A stretch of 64,000 bases of DNA from Gnetum montanum (GCA_015680685.1 MNCI01030582.1:200326-264325), one strand, 5' to 3'. Positions 35,475 to 45,967 are shown, counted from the first letter of the stretch. Made by a program: numbers and translations. The notes: generated by a model not told the origin, from the sequence alone.

Positions 35475-35990
35475 CTCCTAGCATCTACGCTGTCGAGTAT
35501 ACGTTGACCCTGTCTGCAAACCTCCCAGTGTCTACGCTGCTGAGCTTAAAACTTACTGTTTGCAAAATTCCCAGCATCTACGCCACTGAGCTTAAAACTT
35601 ACTGTCTAAAAACTTCCCAGCGTCTACGCTGCTGAGCTTATAACTTACTGTCTGCAAACTTCCCAGTGTCTATGCTGTTGAGCATCTACGCTATTGAGCT
35701 TACGCCAACTCTATCTGCAACATTCCTAGCATCTACGCTGTTTAGTTTACACTACACACTCTACGCCGTAGACTCATCTACGCTGCTGTTCAGTTTACGC
35801 TGCATACTCTACGCCGGAGACTTGTCTACACTGCTGTTCAGTTTACGCTGCACACTCTACGCCATAGACTCGTCTACGCTGCTGTTCAGTTTACGCTGCA
35901 CACTCTACGCCATAGACTCCGTCTACACTGCTTAACCTATACGCTGCTACTATACGCTGTATATCTATACGCCATCATTATACGTTGGTC
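35475..35990 (+). repeat. E3 leader minisatellite (46- and 48-bp units)
   Basis: The first subset has exact 46-bp spacing of TCTACGCTGCTGAGCTTAAA-type units; the second has units of about 48 bp built on TCTACGCTGCTGTTCAGTTT. It lies between PBS and gag. The 89-codon open frame across it (35666-35935) only reflects the 48-bp, 16-codon period. Confidence 0.85.
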
Positions 35991-36102
35991 ATTGAAGCCT
36001 ATATGCTGAGACCCAGTCTATACGCTGTACACCACCAAAGTAGGTTTACGCCGCATACTAGTTTCATATCCCTTCACTATGTCATATTCTCAACTATTCA
36101 TC

Positions 36103-38650
36103 ATGAACACTGCGAACTCCAACGCTATAACCGCGCTAGTCACGGACCTTGTAGGCACCATGGCCATTCAACAACCCATGGTACAACCCATAGTGGGGCC
36201 TCGCCGGTCTCTTAGATTGCAAGGGAGGAACCCATCATCTAACATTATAACTTAAGACCAGTACAACTTCATATGTGTGAAAATACAAGCTGGCCTAGCC
36301 GTGGACCGAGCCGAGATGGAAGTTAAGAGGCAATACAAACTTTTCTATAGGGGAGGACAAGAGTTCATTCCTTCCCCGTACGATATCATCCCCCTTCCAG
36401 AGCCTTACTCTGAGCTCATCTCACAACTCCTCCTGCAAAGGAGCCAGTCTCTAGATCAGCCTATAGTAAATCCTCAACCGGAAGAGGAGGATGAGTTCGT
36501 AGCCCAATCTGAGCATGAAGATTCATACCATACTCTTAGCCCACAAACCTATGTTAACCCATTGTTTCATCCAGCCACAGGGGAAATTACATCCCTTCAA
36601 CCATTTAGATTCATCCAAGCACAAATACCTCAACCAGAATCATCTGCACTTGTTCATATTCCTCTTGCAAGCAACCCACAACTTAATACACTTCCTCTTA
36701 CTATTCTTCCCATTGCAACCGTAGCCCCATCCTTGCAAGTACAACCCCCCCAAAATAACATAGGAACAACCTTCCCACCTTGAGTGATCGGGATGCCGCA
36801 TGTGATACTGGCATCTACGTCCACTCATTATATCCCCCGAATCCAGACTCACGGAGCCCCTTTCACCGCTGCAACCCAACAAGCTCAGGGGGTTCCTACA
36901 CAAAACATGACTGGGCAATGGGAAGCGATTGGTGCTCAATCACATCAACCCCCTCCCTATAACATACCACCTCACACAATTCCACTAGCCAACATCCCTC
37001 AAGGACAACCACAACAACAACAACCCCTTGCCTACAATGTGCCGCCCCTAGTACCACCTGCTATAAATATCCCGCAAGCATAGCCTCCAACTACATAACT
37101 TTCCACCTTCCAACCCACTGTCCAACAATCTAACATGTATACCATACAACATCCCCAACTTGCTATCTCCCCTAGTGCCCAAGATTGGGCTGATGCTAAA
37201 AAATTAATGCAGGAGCTAACCGATGAGGTAAAATGCCTCAAAACGGCCCTCGACGGAGAACTGAAGGTAGTAGACTTCTATCATGATGACCCTATCAGTT
37301 CTTCGATTCCGCCCCTAACATTACCCAAGGGTGTATCCTTGCCTACGCTGATCAAATATATGGGGGAGACAGACCCCAAAGATCACCTCATAATGTTCAG
37401 ACTAGAGTGTGCACTACTTCAGGCATGGCCACATGCCATTCTACGAGTGTTCCCCATGTCCCTCGCTGGGAGAGCACTTGATTAGTATTGAGGCTTACCA
37501 TGGAACTCAATATCTTCTCTAGAAGATTTATTGCACCAATTCGTCACCAAGTTCAAGTATAACTTGAAACCCAAAGCAACACTAGAAAACCTCATACAGG
37601 TCAAGTAAGCACCCCCTTGAACCTGTCCAAAAATTCATCCAACGGTGGAGTGCCGCTCTCAATGAGCTCCACGAGCCTATCCTAGAGACATATCTCCTCA
37701 CCATTCTAAAAGCGGCTGTCAATGATTTTGTGAAATCCAAACTATACTATCTCAACACGCGCACTCTAAGTCAAGCATTTGTACAGATTAAGAACATAGA
37801 GGAGGCAGCACAAAACAACCATGATCTGGCATATTTAGCCTTTAAGAACCAACACAGTAAAAAAGATAAAGAAAAAGTTAAAATAACTATAATGGCAGTA
37901 GCGGAAACACAACAAGCACATGTGAGACAATAAAGCAAACCACCTATTGCCCCTACTAATTATGCTAAACCCACTCCCATGACCACACTAGAATCATTCT
38001 CAACACAGAACCCAACCCCGAATCGTATGAGAAACTTTGAGAGGAAGGACCCCTCTCAATACACACCACTACCCATGAAACCATCGTAGTTGTTCAACCA
38101 ACTCCTAAAGGCTGGATTAATGAAACACAAATAGTTGTCCCCGGTAGCAATCCAAAGGCATGATCGGTTCTATCAATTGGTTTAGAACCCAAGCCTAGCA
38201 ACGCCTGATGAGCTCCCAGTTCCAAAAGGCTTTAGGATGGATTGTTTTTGCGACTACCACCAATGTAATGGGCATGACATGAATTACTGTTTCACCCTAA
38301 AACAAGAAATCCAACACATGATTGATGGGGGTCAAATTACTTTTGATGAGACCAACCCAGTCCAACCTCAAAACCAAGCCATGGATGTGTATAAAGACCC
38401 TATAAATACCAAAGAGGCACCGTATGTAATTAACACCATCTACCTTGATAACGAACCTGAAACACCTAGCATTAACACCGTCCATTCCGACCATGAACAA
38501 CAAACGCCTAATAAACCATTTGTAGTGCGCATTCCTCCCACTGTACAAACATCGGCGCCTCAGTCATCATATTCACCATAGAAGCCTTATGTTGTCCAAG
38601 TACCCCCCTCTCTAGCAGCTTCTAACACCCCGACACGGAAAAACCATACA
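36103..38650 (+). pseudogene. E3: gag (decayed)
   Basis: The ATG at 36103 starts a frame that continues through 37600 with in-frame stops at 36253, 36781, 37081, 37096, 37483 and 37489, then shifts frame near 37610. The Retrotrans_gag capsid domain lies at about 37355-37830 (YMGETDPKDHLIMFRLE, FPMSLAGRALD, then EPVQKFIQRWSAALNELHEP). A zinc-knuckle-like segment is at 38255-38305 (CDYHQCNGHDMNYC). The first 300 codons are rich in Pro and Gln. Gag forms the virus-like particle. Two stops fall in a DWYC motif that E4 keeps. Confidence 0.88.
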
Positions 38651-38990
38651 TGGTGTGCGTACCTCCCGTCGTTACTACCATAAACATACCAACACCTCCT
38701 ATTCGGCCCACTCCGTACGTAGTCCGAGTACCACCTGTCGTCGCAACAACGGAGGTACAACCTCTAACTAGGCCAACTCCATACTTCATTAGGACACTCG
38801 AACGTCCTAGTGATCACTAATCCTCCACTTCGCAAACCCGCAATAAACCTAACCCTTATGTCATTAAGGTGCCCAGCCAGCCTGGCATTCAAACGCATGC
38901 AACCGTCCAACCGCAACCTTGCCCCACTCCATACGTAGTACAAATTCCAAAGTAGCCTGAAGTCCTGAAACTAACTGCACCTCCACGCCA
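38510..38990 (+). other. E3: PYVVRVPP repeat linker between gag and protease
   Basis: The peptide P(Y/F)(V/I)V(R/Q)(V/I)PP recurs at about 38518, 38585, 38650 (damaged), 38710, 38770 (variant) and 38925, in more than one frame because of indels. E4 keeps TPYVIRVP near 57860. It links the zinc-knuckle part to the protease. Function unknown. Confidence 0.6.
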
Positions 38991-39030
38991 CACACGAGAA
39001 CGCCTGGCAAATAAACTTACACGTGAACTC

Positions 39031-40274
39031 TTGGAGAAAGAGCATCAACGGCTAGCCTTAGGACCTCCTCAACCTACCCCGCTCAACGTAGTACCCATAA
39101 CACCACCTAACGATAAACCAAATACAGGCCATGATGGTGAATCATCCAGAAAATATGATACGTCTAAATCAATGATTCCAAACAAAAACGACAAACCAAT
39201 GATGCACGAAATAAAACTGTTGGGCGCAATGGACCAAGTCACTACCGACAAACATACGCCCAATAGTAGAGACCTAGCAATAGCCCTAACACAAGTCATG
39301 CAAGCACTCAAACAAAAAAATACTTCATTAAGTTTATACAACCTAGTGTTGACATCTCAAACCCACCGCGAAGCTTTAGTGCGCATGTTAACATCTATCC
39401 CAGTGAGCAAAGACTTGCCTCCGAATGAACCTTCAATTCATGCGGTAATGTACTTGTGCCAAGGGTCAACTTCCAAGCCATTAAGTTTCCACAATGGCAA
39501 CATCAAGTTGGATGAGAAAATGGGAGAGGTAACAACAGCCCCTATGTTCATAACAATACGAGTAAGCCAATTCAAGATACATAGGGTCCATGTAGATGAT
39601 GGAGCTGCCACAAATGTAGTGTCATATCCCATCATCAAACAACTGGGGCTCACAGAGCTAATCAGACCAACTATCACCACATGCTTGAAATCGTTCAGCG
39701 GATCACGTGTGATAGTCAAAGGCACCATGACTTTAGACTTTATAGTAGGGGATCAATTCCCCACATCCGTCGATTTTGTGGTAATTGATGAAGTGCTAGG
39801 GTTCAACCTAATATTGGGAAGGCCCTGGTTAGCCCAACTAAAGGTAGTCTCTTCTCCTATACACCAAGAAATTCACTTGCCTTATGAAGGTGGCAAAATC
39901 ATTATACACGGGGAGGCTGCTACACCCATCATTTCATCGTACATAGACATAGAACAAGGCTCAAAGGTTAAGTTTGAAGAGCCTAGACAACACGACATAA
40001 ATGAACAACAACTAGTAGGTGATAATCCTTTAAACACAAAAGAAAGTCCACCCAAAATAGAAATACCCGGGCCTGACATTGTACATACGTAGCCTCACAT
40101 AGAAACTGCAATTGACACAGAAACCACAATACATGTAGAAGCGCAAGAAAATACTAACGTGGGAACAATTCCATTAGACGTCCCTTGGGCTGAATTACCA
40201 TTCAACGTGATCAGCGAAGGGGATGCTGAATATAGAATCATACCCGCTAATGCATCTCCTAATGTTAAAATGTG
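39031..40274 (+). pseudogene. E3: retropepsin-like aspartic protease and C-terminal tail
   Basis: The open frame to 40092 continues in frame, after one TAG, to 40274. The protease centre is at 39580-39615: VHVDDGAATNVVS in place of the D-S/T/N-G signature, so the catalytic Asp is present but the following residue is Asp. The second conserved element is FNLILGRPWLAQLK (about 39800-39845). The tail WAELPFNVISEGDAEYRII ends the protein. The protease cleaves the Gag and Pol precursors. A 6.2 kb gap, filled by the antisense gene, separates it from the pol frame, which is unusual. Confidence 0.88.
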
Positions 40275-40311
40275 AAAAATCAAAAAATTACTAAACCAAT
40301 AAACCACACCA

Positions 40312-40571
40312 CCGTTCGAAATGATGATAAACTACGAACTATCCAAAATGACATTAAACTACATTCTGAGTCCGGAATGACATTAAACTATCATGTCCAC
40401 AATGACATAAAACTAGCCATGATCAGAAATGGTTGGTCACCTAAGAAATCAACTCAGGTCACTTGAAACTTATCCTATTTACGCATGGCCCGAAATGGCC
40501 TTAAACTAGTGCGTATGGCCCAAAATGGCCTTAAACTAGTACGAGTGGCCTGAAATGGCCTTAAACTAGAT
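40312..40571 (+). repeat. E3 TAAACT repeat block A
   Basis: Seven or more degenerate copies: AATGACATTAAACTA forms first, then GGCCCAAAATGGCCTTAAAC forms. Confidence 0.85.
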
Positions 40572-41136
40572 CATCCACTTCTACTTCATTTTTTATTTCT
40601 TTTCATATTCCAGTTCACTGTTCGAATTTACGCTTGCATTGCCATGTTTTCCCTTTTCACAGTTATCTTTTTCTCGTAATTACAGTCCTACTTATGATTA
40701 CATCCGTGCATTATACTTAAACCACAAAAACAAACCAAAACATTTTATATTCCCGTGTCATGTGTACATTCAAACCCAAAATCCACAACAAAAAATATAA
40801 GTTAAAAATTATGTATATATACATGTAATCATGTACAATTACAAGAGTCAACTAATTTTATTCATTCATTCAATACAACTCAAATCACTCAATTTACAAT
40901 TCACGTATAAATCTGAGTTAGAACAATTTCAAAGCAAAGATCAAACATCAGGGGCAGGAGGATCATCCCCTTTAGACCCATTGGCATCATGAGCTCCACT
41001 CCACTGGGGCCAGCTTCCTGAACATCATCATCACCTTGATCCTATAAAATGCAAAAGAAACAATCAACATAAGGATAAAAGAGAAAACCTTCAAAAATTA
41101 TTTAGTGAGAAAATTTCATGATAACAAAATTCTTAC

Positions 41137-42540
41137 CGTAGGGGACCCTCCTAAATCGAATTCTAGTCGGCGGAGGATTTTCTCTTCTGAGACACTGGCC
41201 CAATCAGTCCCATCAAGGCCTAGATCGACATCTGCCAAGGCCTTCCCCTTGTCAACAGCCAACCAAGTAGGATGCTTTAAAGGGAATTCACCCACGGAAA
41301 CCTCCCCAAAAGCTATCATGATTACCCTAGTAGGCGATTCCATCTCAACAGTTATGTTCTGAGCAAAAGTATCAAATGCAGAGCGTAGACCTAGGCCCTC
41401 TACAAACATTTCTAGCTGACGCTTCTCAATGGATACTTCTTTCAATGATTTCTTATAATGGTGCTTGTGGTTCTTCTCATCCTGACCCCACTTACGCACC
41501 TTTGAAGTGAAAGCCTTCCAATCTTGGCATTTAAGATTCAATAGATCTACCTGGGCCTTGCACTCTACTAGTTTTCGGGTCAGTGACGTGTGGCGCTTGA
41601 GTAGGTTCCAGTATCTAGTATACGTGACCTCAGAAGTTCACCAAGAGCAATCACCACTTAGTTTAGTAGAGGCGAACTCATACTGAGCTTTGAGATCATC
41701 ACGCTCAACTGACAACTCGGAAACTTCTTTCTCCTTTGCTTAGACTTGCAACCATAACTGTTCGATGGAATGCCTACAAGTCCAAAGCGATTTGGCGTTG
41801 TGTACAAGACCTTTCGCCACTTCGTCATAAACTGGCCTTGGCACCTACTTGACTTCTGGGAATAGTATGGACAAACTATCAATGTTAACTATCTCAGATG
41901 GATCCCACCTCAGTTTGGCACCTACGCACATGAAAAGAACAAACGCTAAAACAACAAAAAAAGGGGTGTGAAACTCTAAAGCTCAAAAAAAAAACTTGAA
42001 ACATTTATACCTATCTCAGGGTGGGTTTCTTGAATGCATTCAACAACCTCCTCGGTGATACCAGCCACAAAATCCATTTTACTTGGCATTTTGGTCCAAG
42101 TAAATGGTCCACGAGTACGAGACGGACTAACCTTCGCGATCCTTTCAGAGGGAATCGTTTTCATGGGCACGTCTAGCTGCATCATTCTGGTTTCACTACC
42201 TTCATCTGGAAGGGATGAAAAAATAAAAGTAAGACATCATAGAGACAATGGCTCACAAAGAAATATAATAAAATAAAAGAAAACATACCATGTTCTCTGT
42301 CCCCTTCTGGGTTTGGGGGTTCGCCTAAGTTTAGTCTTTCCTTAAGGAAGCTGCTGAACATTTCATCGACACCACTTTGGTCATCCACCAGTTCAGTTTC
42401 TGTGGTGTCTTCCCCTAGCTCTTCCATCCCTCCCACCTTATCTTTGCCCACATCTTCCTCTTCAGTCATCAATTCCGTTGTAGCTTCCTCCTCTTCAATG
42501 ATAGTCTCTAATTCCTGCCTCCTCACTTCCCAAGTCAAGT
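41137..42540 (-). pseudogene. E3 antisense gene: acidic linker, coiled-coil-like part and C-terminal block (exons 5-7)
   Basis: Exon 5 encodes an acidic run (IIEEEEATTELMTEEEDVG). Exon 6 has MKTIPSERIAKVSPSRTRG, with a counterpart in E5 near 23370. Exon 7 begins GAKLRWDPSEIVNIDSLS. It continues with a charged, heptad-like stretch (DWKAFTSKVRKWGQDEKNHK, then HHYKKS) and ends with HPTWLAVDKGKALADVDLG then DWASVSEEKILRRLE. E4 has KNHKYHYK, LISIDLGEEDWANLTEEEIL and E1 has PPTWTTVDRTSILTSVDLG. This is the most conserved block outside the FCP1-like domain. I know no function for it. Confidence 0.78.
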
Positions 42541-42630
42541 TTGAAGGCATTAGTGGCATGTGAGCAGTCAAAATAAAAATTATGAATAAGACAACAAGGA
42601 CAATGCAATAAATGCGCCAAGTTTACTTAC

Positions 42631-43677
42631 CTCGGATAGGCATCTTGAATCGTATGTGCTTCACTTGTGGTTCTTCTACATTTGAGGTCACCTCCTTCGA
42701 GCGTTCACGCTTCGAGAGCTTTGACTTGGCTTTCCCAATTATCTCTTTAATGACACATTTAGCTCTCTTAGCAGTATAAGGCACGTCATCTGGTTCCAAC
42801 CCCACACTGTCATGTGTGTGGATTGATGTACCAGATGATCCTCCCATCGTGATAGATACTAACTCATCAATCCCCTCGGGAGCATCTTGGGACTCAACTA
42901 TCTCAAACAAATGGTTGATCCACGGACGAGACAACTGAGTATGATCCCGTAGGACATATTTATTGTCTGCGCAAACCACTAGAAACTCAGCCAAACGGTG
43001 AAGATAGCTAGCAAAGAATGCAAATGTAAAGTGGGACTGCGCCTCGACATCTAAGCGCAATCGCACTATCTCCTTATGAAGGCCTAACAAAAAAAATTGG
43101 GCCCAGTTATAACGCATCCCAGTTTCTAAGACGGTTCACATAATACGCACAGCTTCAACACCAAGACTCCGCACCTGGGAAAGGGATTTAGGGAATGCCC
43201 GTGCCCTAAACAGGGGATATAATTCATTAACTTCCTCAACCTATGACTTCCCCTACATAGGAAATCCCTTAGCATCCTTGGTAATGCCCAACCAGTCCTC
43301 TAACTCATGTACCGTATGGAGCTCTTTCTAAGCCCTGTCCAAAACTACATTAATACCATCTACCGGTACACCAAATAGGTACAAAAAGAATTTGGCCGAT
43401 AGATGGAAGACTATCTTAACATCCTTAATCTGGGTGCTATTATAAGAGACATATTTGTCGAACGAATCAACAATCTCGATCATTTCGACTATCGACACAT
43501 CAGGGCTCGGGGTCGTAAAGAGCTCCATAAGGTCGGCATCATCTAAACAATGGACAATGAACGGTGGGGCATGGGTGCGCAACCACTTCTGTGCCTTACT
43601 AATCTCCCCAAACTTCATCGAGAGGGTACTCTCAGTTCATCCTATTGTGACAAAGTCTCCTCCAGGAGGGACATCAA
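42631..43677 (-). pseudogene. E3 antisense gene: retroelement-like domain (exon 4)
   Basis: The frame reads DVSIVEMIEIVDSFDKYV, then IKDVKIVFHLSAKFFLYLFG with VPVDG, LEDWLGITKDAKGFPM, and a second half with HKEIVRLRLDVEAQSHF, AFFASYLHRLAEFLVV and LSRPWINHLFEIVES, ending in a basic tail (KSKLSKRERSKEV). Counterparts: E4 LFSNLFGVPSEG, IEEWLDTKKDHKGIPM and ISKPWIHSLF; E5 FFGISFEG and LYRPWIKHI; E1 FCNLFGAP. The pattern V(K)I.F....F..LFG.P recalls the so-called putative plant transposon protein domains found beside many retroelements; that is a weak inference. Four or five stops interrupt it. Confidence 0.75.
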
Positions 43678-43766
43678 CTGGAGATACAATTTGAAACCAT
43701 CACATCAGTATAACCCCTGACAGTTGAACAAACACGTTAATACATCTAGAAGATATTGTCACTTAC

Positions 43767-44563
43767 CTTCAATTGTGGACTTAGAGGTGCTACCCAAGTC
43801 AGATTCATGAGGGAAAATTGGTCCCTTAGGGGACCAATCTCCATGCAACCATCCATGAGCTGTGCATTATGCGAATGCTCTAGAAAATCGTTTGTGAAAA
43901 TGGACAATATCACCCTTGGTTTGAGCTAATACAACTCCACGAAGGGTGGGATCCTCCATAAAGGTCTCTAGAGCGATATGAGCTAGGGCAAGCCCATCAT
44001 CATCAACGTATGTTCCGTCTTGGTTAACTTGGGGCCTGCAAAAGAATGGTTGTCAAAACAGAAGCAAATGTCAAACAACAAAAAACAGATATGACAAGCT
44101 TAAATGCTCTTACCTATCCACCTGGTACACTGTGCCAGGAGGGTTCTGGAACAGTGTGTGTGCACGTATAGCTAAAAATAGAGTGTTGTTGAGATAATCA
44201 CGCCCTCGCAGCAATAGGGCCCACACACGCACTAACGGGCGAGTAGACTTGGGCCCGCCAGAGGGACCGTCCTCGATCACAAGCAGCCCCTCATCGATAT
44301 CCTCCATAAAAACTGCCACACCCTTTAAAGCTCCCAGCAACATAGCCTCAAGCATGCTCCATGCCACTTGTTCGCTCAGATGTGACCAAACCACCACCTT
44401 AAATTTGTCCTGGATGAAGGCGAGGAATTCACACGCCCCTTTCTTGAACCATACCCCATTGTTGACAATGGTCAGATTAGGGGTAGGTTCATCGGTCTCA
44501 AGGGGCCCAAACCATGCCAGTACCCCAACTAGCTCAACTACTAGAAGAAAAGGTTTAGTGTCC
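43767..44563 (-). pseudogene. E3 antisense gene: FCP1/NIF-like HAD phosphatase domain (exons 2-3)
   Basis: Exon 2 opens KPFLLVVELVGVLAW, where FCP1-type phosphatases have a strand ending in the nucleophile motif DxDG/T. Then KKGACEFLAFIQDKFKVVVW with SHLSEQVAWSML matches the family pattern RPG..EFL.....F.V..WS....... Near its end NNTLFLAIRAHTLFQNPPGT with VYQ corresponds to the NTLL.DDSP.KALLNPP..I(F/Y) region. Exon 3 adds DDDGLALAHIALETF and VVLAQ, matching the C-terminal helix region. Both acidic sites are gone (VELVG, FLAIR). The same replacements occur in E1, E4 and E5, so the loss is ancestral. Inference: a captured host FCP1-like gene turned pseudo-enzyme. One TAA in exon 3. Confidence 0.7.
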
Positions 44564-44659
44564 CTGCAAGCAACCAAAATGCCATGATAAATCATCCATA
44601 CATGAAAAGGAGAGGAAACAATAAAATTCCATGTTGAAGGCCAACACTTATAAAAATTA

Positions 44660-45375
44660 CAAACTACTTTCGATCAGCGTATACACTATTCAACAAACTG
44701 TTCACCCTCAGCGTATACATTGTAAAAACCGTCAGCGTATACGCTATGAAAGCCATCTACGCTATACACTATAAAAAACTGCTAGCGTATATGCTGTGCA
44801 AATAGATTACGCTAAACACTGTGCAAATAGTTTATGCTGAACGTTGTGCAAACAGTTTACGCTAAACACTATGCAAACAGTTTACGCTGAACGCTGTGCA
44901 AATAGTTTATGCTAAACGCTATGCAAATAGTTTATGCTAAAAACTGTGCAAACAGTTTACGCTGAATGCTATGCAAATGGTTTACGCTGAACACTGTGCA
45001 AACAGTTTACACTGAACACTCTGTAAACAGTTCATGCTGAACACTATGGAAACAGTCAACGTATACACCATAAAAATAGTCAGCGTACACGCTGTAAAAA
45101 TCGTCTACACTACATACTGATAAAATTGTCTACGCTGTATATTGTTAAAGTCCTCTACGCTACACATTGTTCAAAATGGCTACGCTGTACGCTAAGGAAA
45201 CCTTCTATGCTCAACGTACAGACCCTATACGCTATAGAGACCCTCTACGCTGCAGACCTACACTCAGGGTATAGGCTCTCTACGCTAACTGTCTACGCTG
45301 GGCGTATACGTCGAAACCCTCTACGCTACAGAAACTATCTACGCTACTAAAACTCTCTACGCTATGAAAAACGTC
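44660..45375 (-). repeat. E3: 25-bp minisatellite inside intron 1 of the antisense gene
   Basis: Units like AGTTTACGCTGAACGC followed by TGTGCAAAC repeat at 25-bp spacing, clearest between 44780 and 45180, with GTATACGCT and CTACGCT variants at both ends. They carry the same word as the LTR and leader of this element. Confidence 0.88.
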
Positions 45376-45432
45376 TATGCCAAATAATATGTACAGATGA
45401 AAATAACTAACAGAAGTAGGATTAGAGCCTAC

Positions 45433-45623
45433 CTATGTGACAATCCAGGCCATGATGGAACCCTTGGCCTAGGCAGACACTGCAACATGGCCTCGCTTTC
45501 CTCCGTGAACGTCAGGTTAGGCACCTTCCTCCTCTGGCCTTCTACCTCCTTACCCTTGCCCATTTCAGCATCCTCTAGACTGCAATTGATAGGGTCTACG
45601 TTGAGGTCTGAACCACATGCCAA
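45433..45623 (-). pseudogene. E3 antisense gene: exon 1
   Basis: The ATG at 45623 gives MACGSDLNVDPINCSLED, a charged middle (MGKGKEVEGQRRKVP) and the end PSWPGLSHR with the arginine codon split at ATAG|GTAGGC. This exon is open. E2 exon 1 (33000-33118) has the same end structure. It encodes no known domain. The start is the first ATG of the frame downstream of the TATA box; a later start cannot be excluded. Confidence 0.7.
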
Positions 45624-45818
45624 AATGAAACCTGTATGCTGAGTTGGAGCCTATACACTCACGCTAAAGTTCAAGCCTCTACGCTGTACATTTATGCTGA
45701 GGTTTGAGGTTTACGTTTACGCTTATGCTCACTGTTTACGCTTATGCTTGATATTTATGCTTATGCTGATGCTTCGGATCACTTCAAATTCACAATGCTC
45801 ACAAATGACATCCTTGCA

Positions 45819-45890
45819 CTATATATAGCATTGAGCTGCACCGCCGCCGCTGTCGTCGCTGCCGTCGCCAACGCCGCCTTCCATTTTGTT
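45819..45890 (-). promoter_or_regulatory. Candidate promoter of the E3 antisense gene
   Basis: On the minus strand a GC-rich run of GCCGCC/GTC triplets (45890-45841) is followed by GCTATATATAGTGC (TATATATA at 45820-45827), about 200 bp before the ATG at 45623. It lies inside the element, far from either LTR, so it could drive antisense transcription on its own. Confidence 0.6.
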
Positions 45891-45942
45891 TCTTTTTCTT
45901 TTTCTTTATTTGTTTCTTTTATTCTTAAAATTGTTCAAAATA

Positions 45943-45967
45943 CAAATATATATATATATATATATAA
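45943..45967 (+). repeat. AT microsatellite
   Basis: About twelve TA dinucleotides upstream of the antisense promoter. Confidence 0.9.

Larger units (their letters stand above)
40941..45623 (-). pseudogene. E3: eight-exon antisense gene, gene-level model
   Basis: Minus-strand exons by splice signals: 45623-45433, 44563-44114, 44035-43767, 43677-42631, about 42540-42289, 42205-42011, 41921-41137 and 41041-40941. Donors include ATAG|GTAGGC, ATAG|GTAAGA, GAAG|GTAAGT, CGAG|GTAAGT, CATG|GTATGT and ACG|GTAAGA. Acceptors include GCTTGCAG, CTTTTGCAG, ATCTCCAG, CCTTCCAG and TTTTATAG. The phase is preserved at the joins I checked. Introns 2, 3, 5 and 6 are 78-89 bp, plant-like; intron 1 is 869 bp. The product would be about 1,100 residues: short N-terminus, FCP1-like domain, retroelement-like domain, acidic linker, coiled-coil-like part, conserved tail. 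A handful of stops (in exons 3, 4 and 7) make this copy a pseudogene. The acceptor of exon 5 is not fixed. Confidence 0.8.

Noticed and set aside
35666-35935. 89-codon frame with 16-residue repeats
   Set aside because: It is created by the 48-bp minisatellite in the leader; no start context, no family match.
39031-40274. Host aspartic protease gene
   Set aside because: Single-domain retropepsin layout, position after gag and LGRPW motif are those of a retroelement.
44249-44587. 112-codon plus-strand frame
   Set aside because: Shadow of the FCP1-like exon on the minus strand, which has splice sites and homologues.
45840-45890. CpG island of a host gene
   Set aside because: Only about 50 bp of GCC/GTC triplets; it lies inside E3 just upstream of the antisense TATA box.
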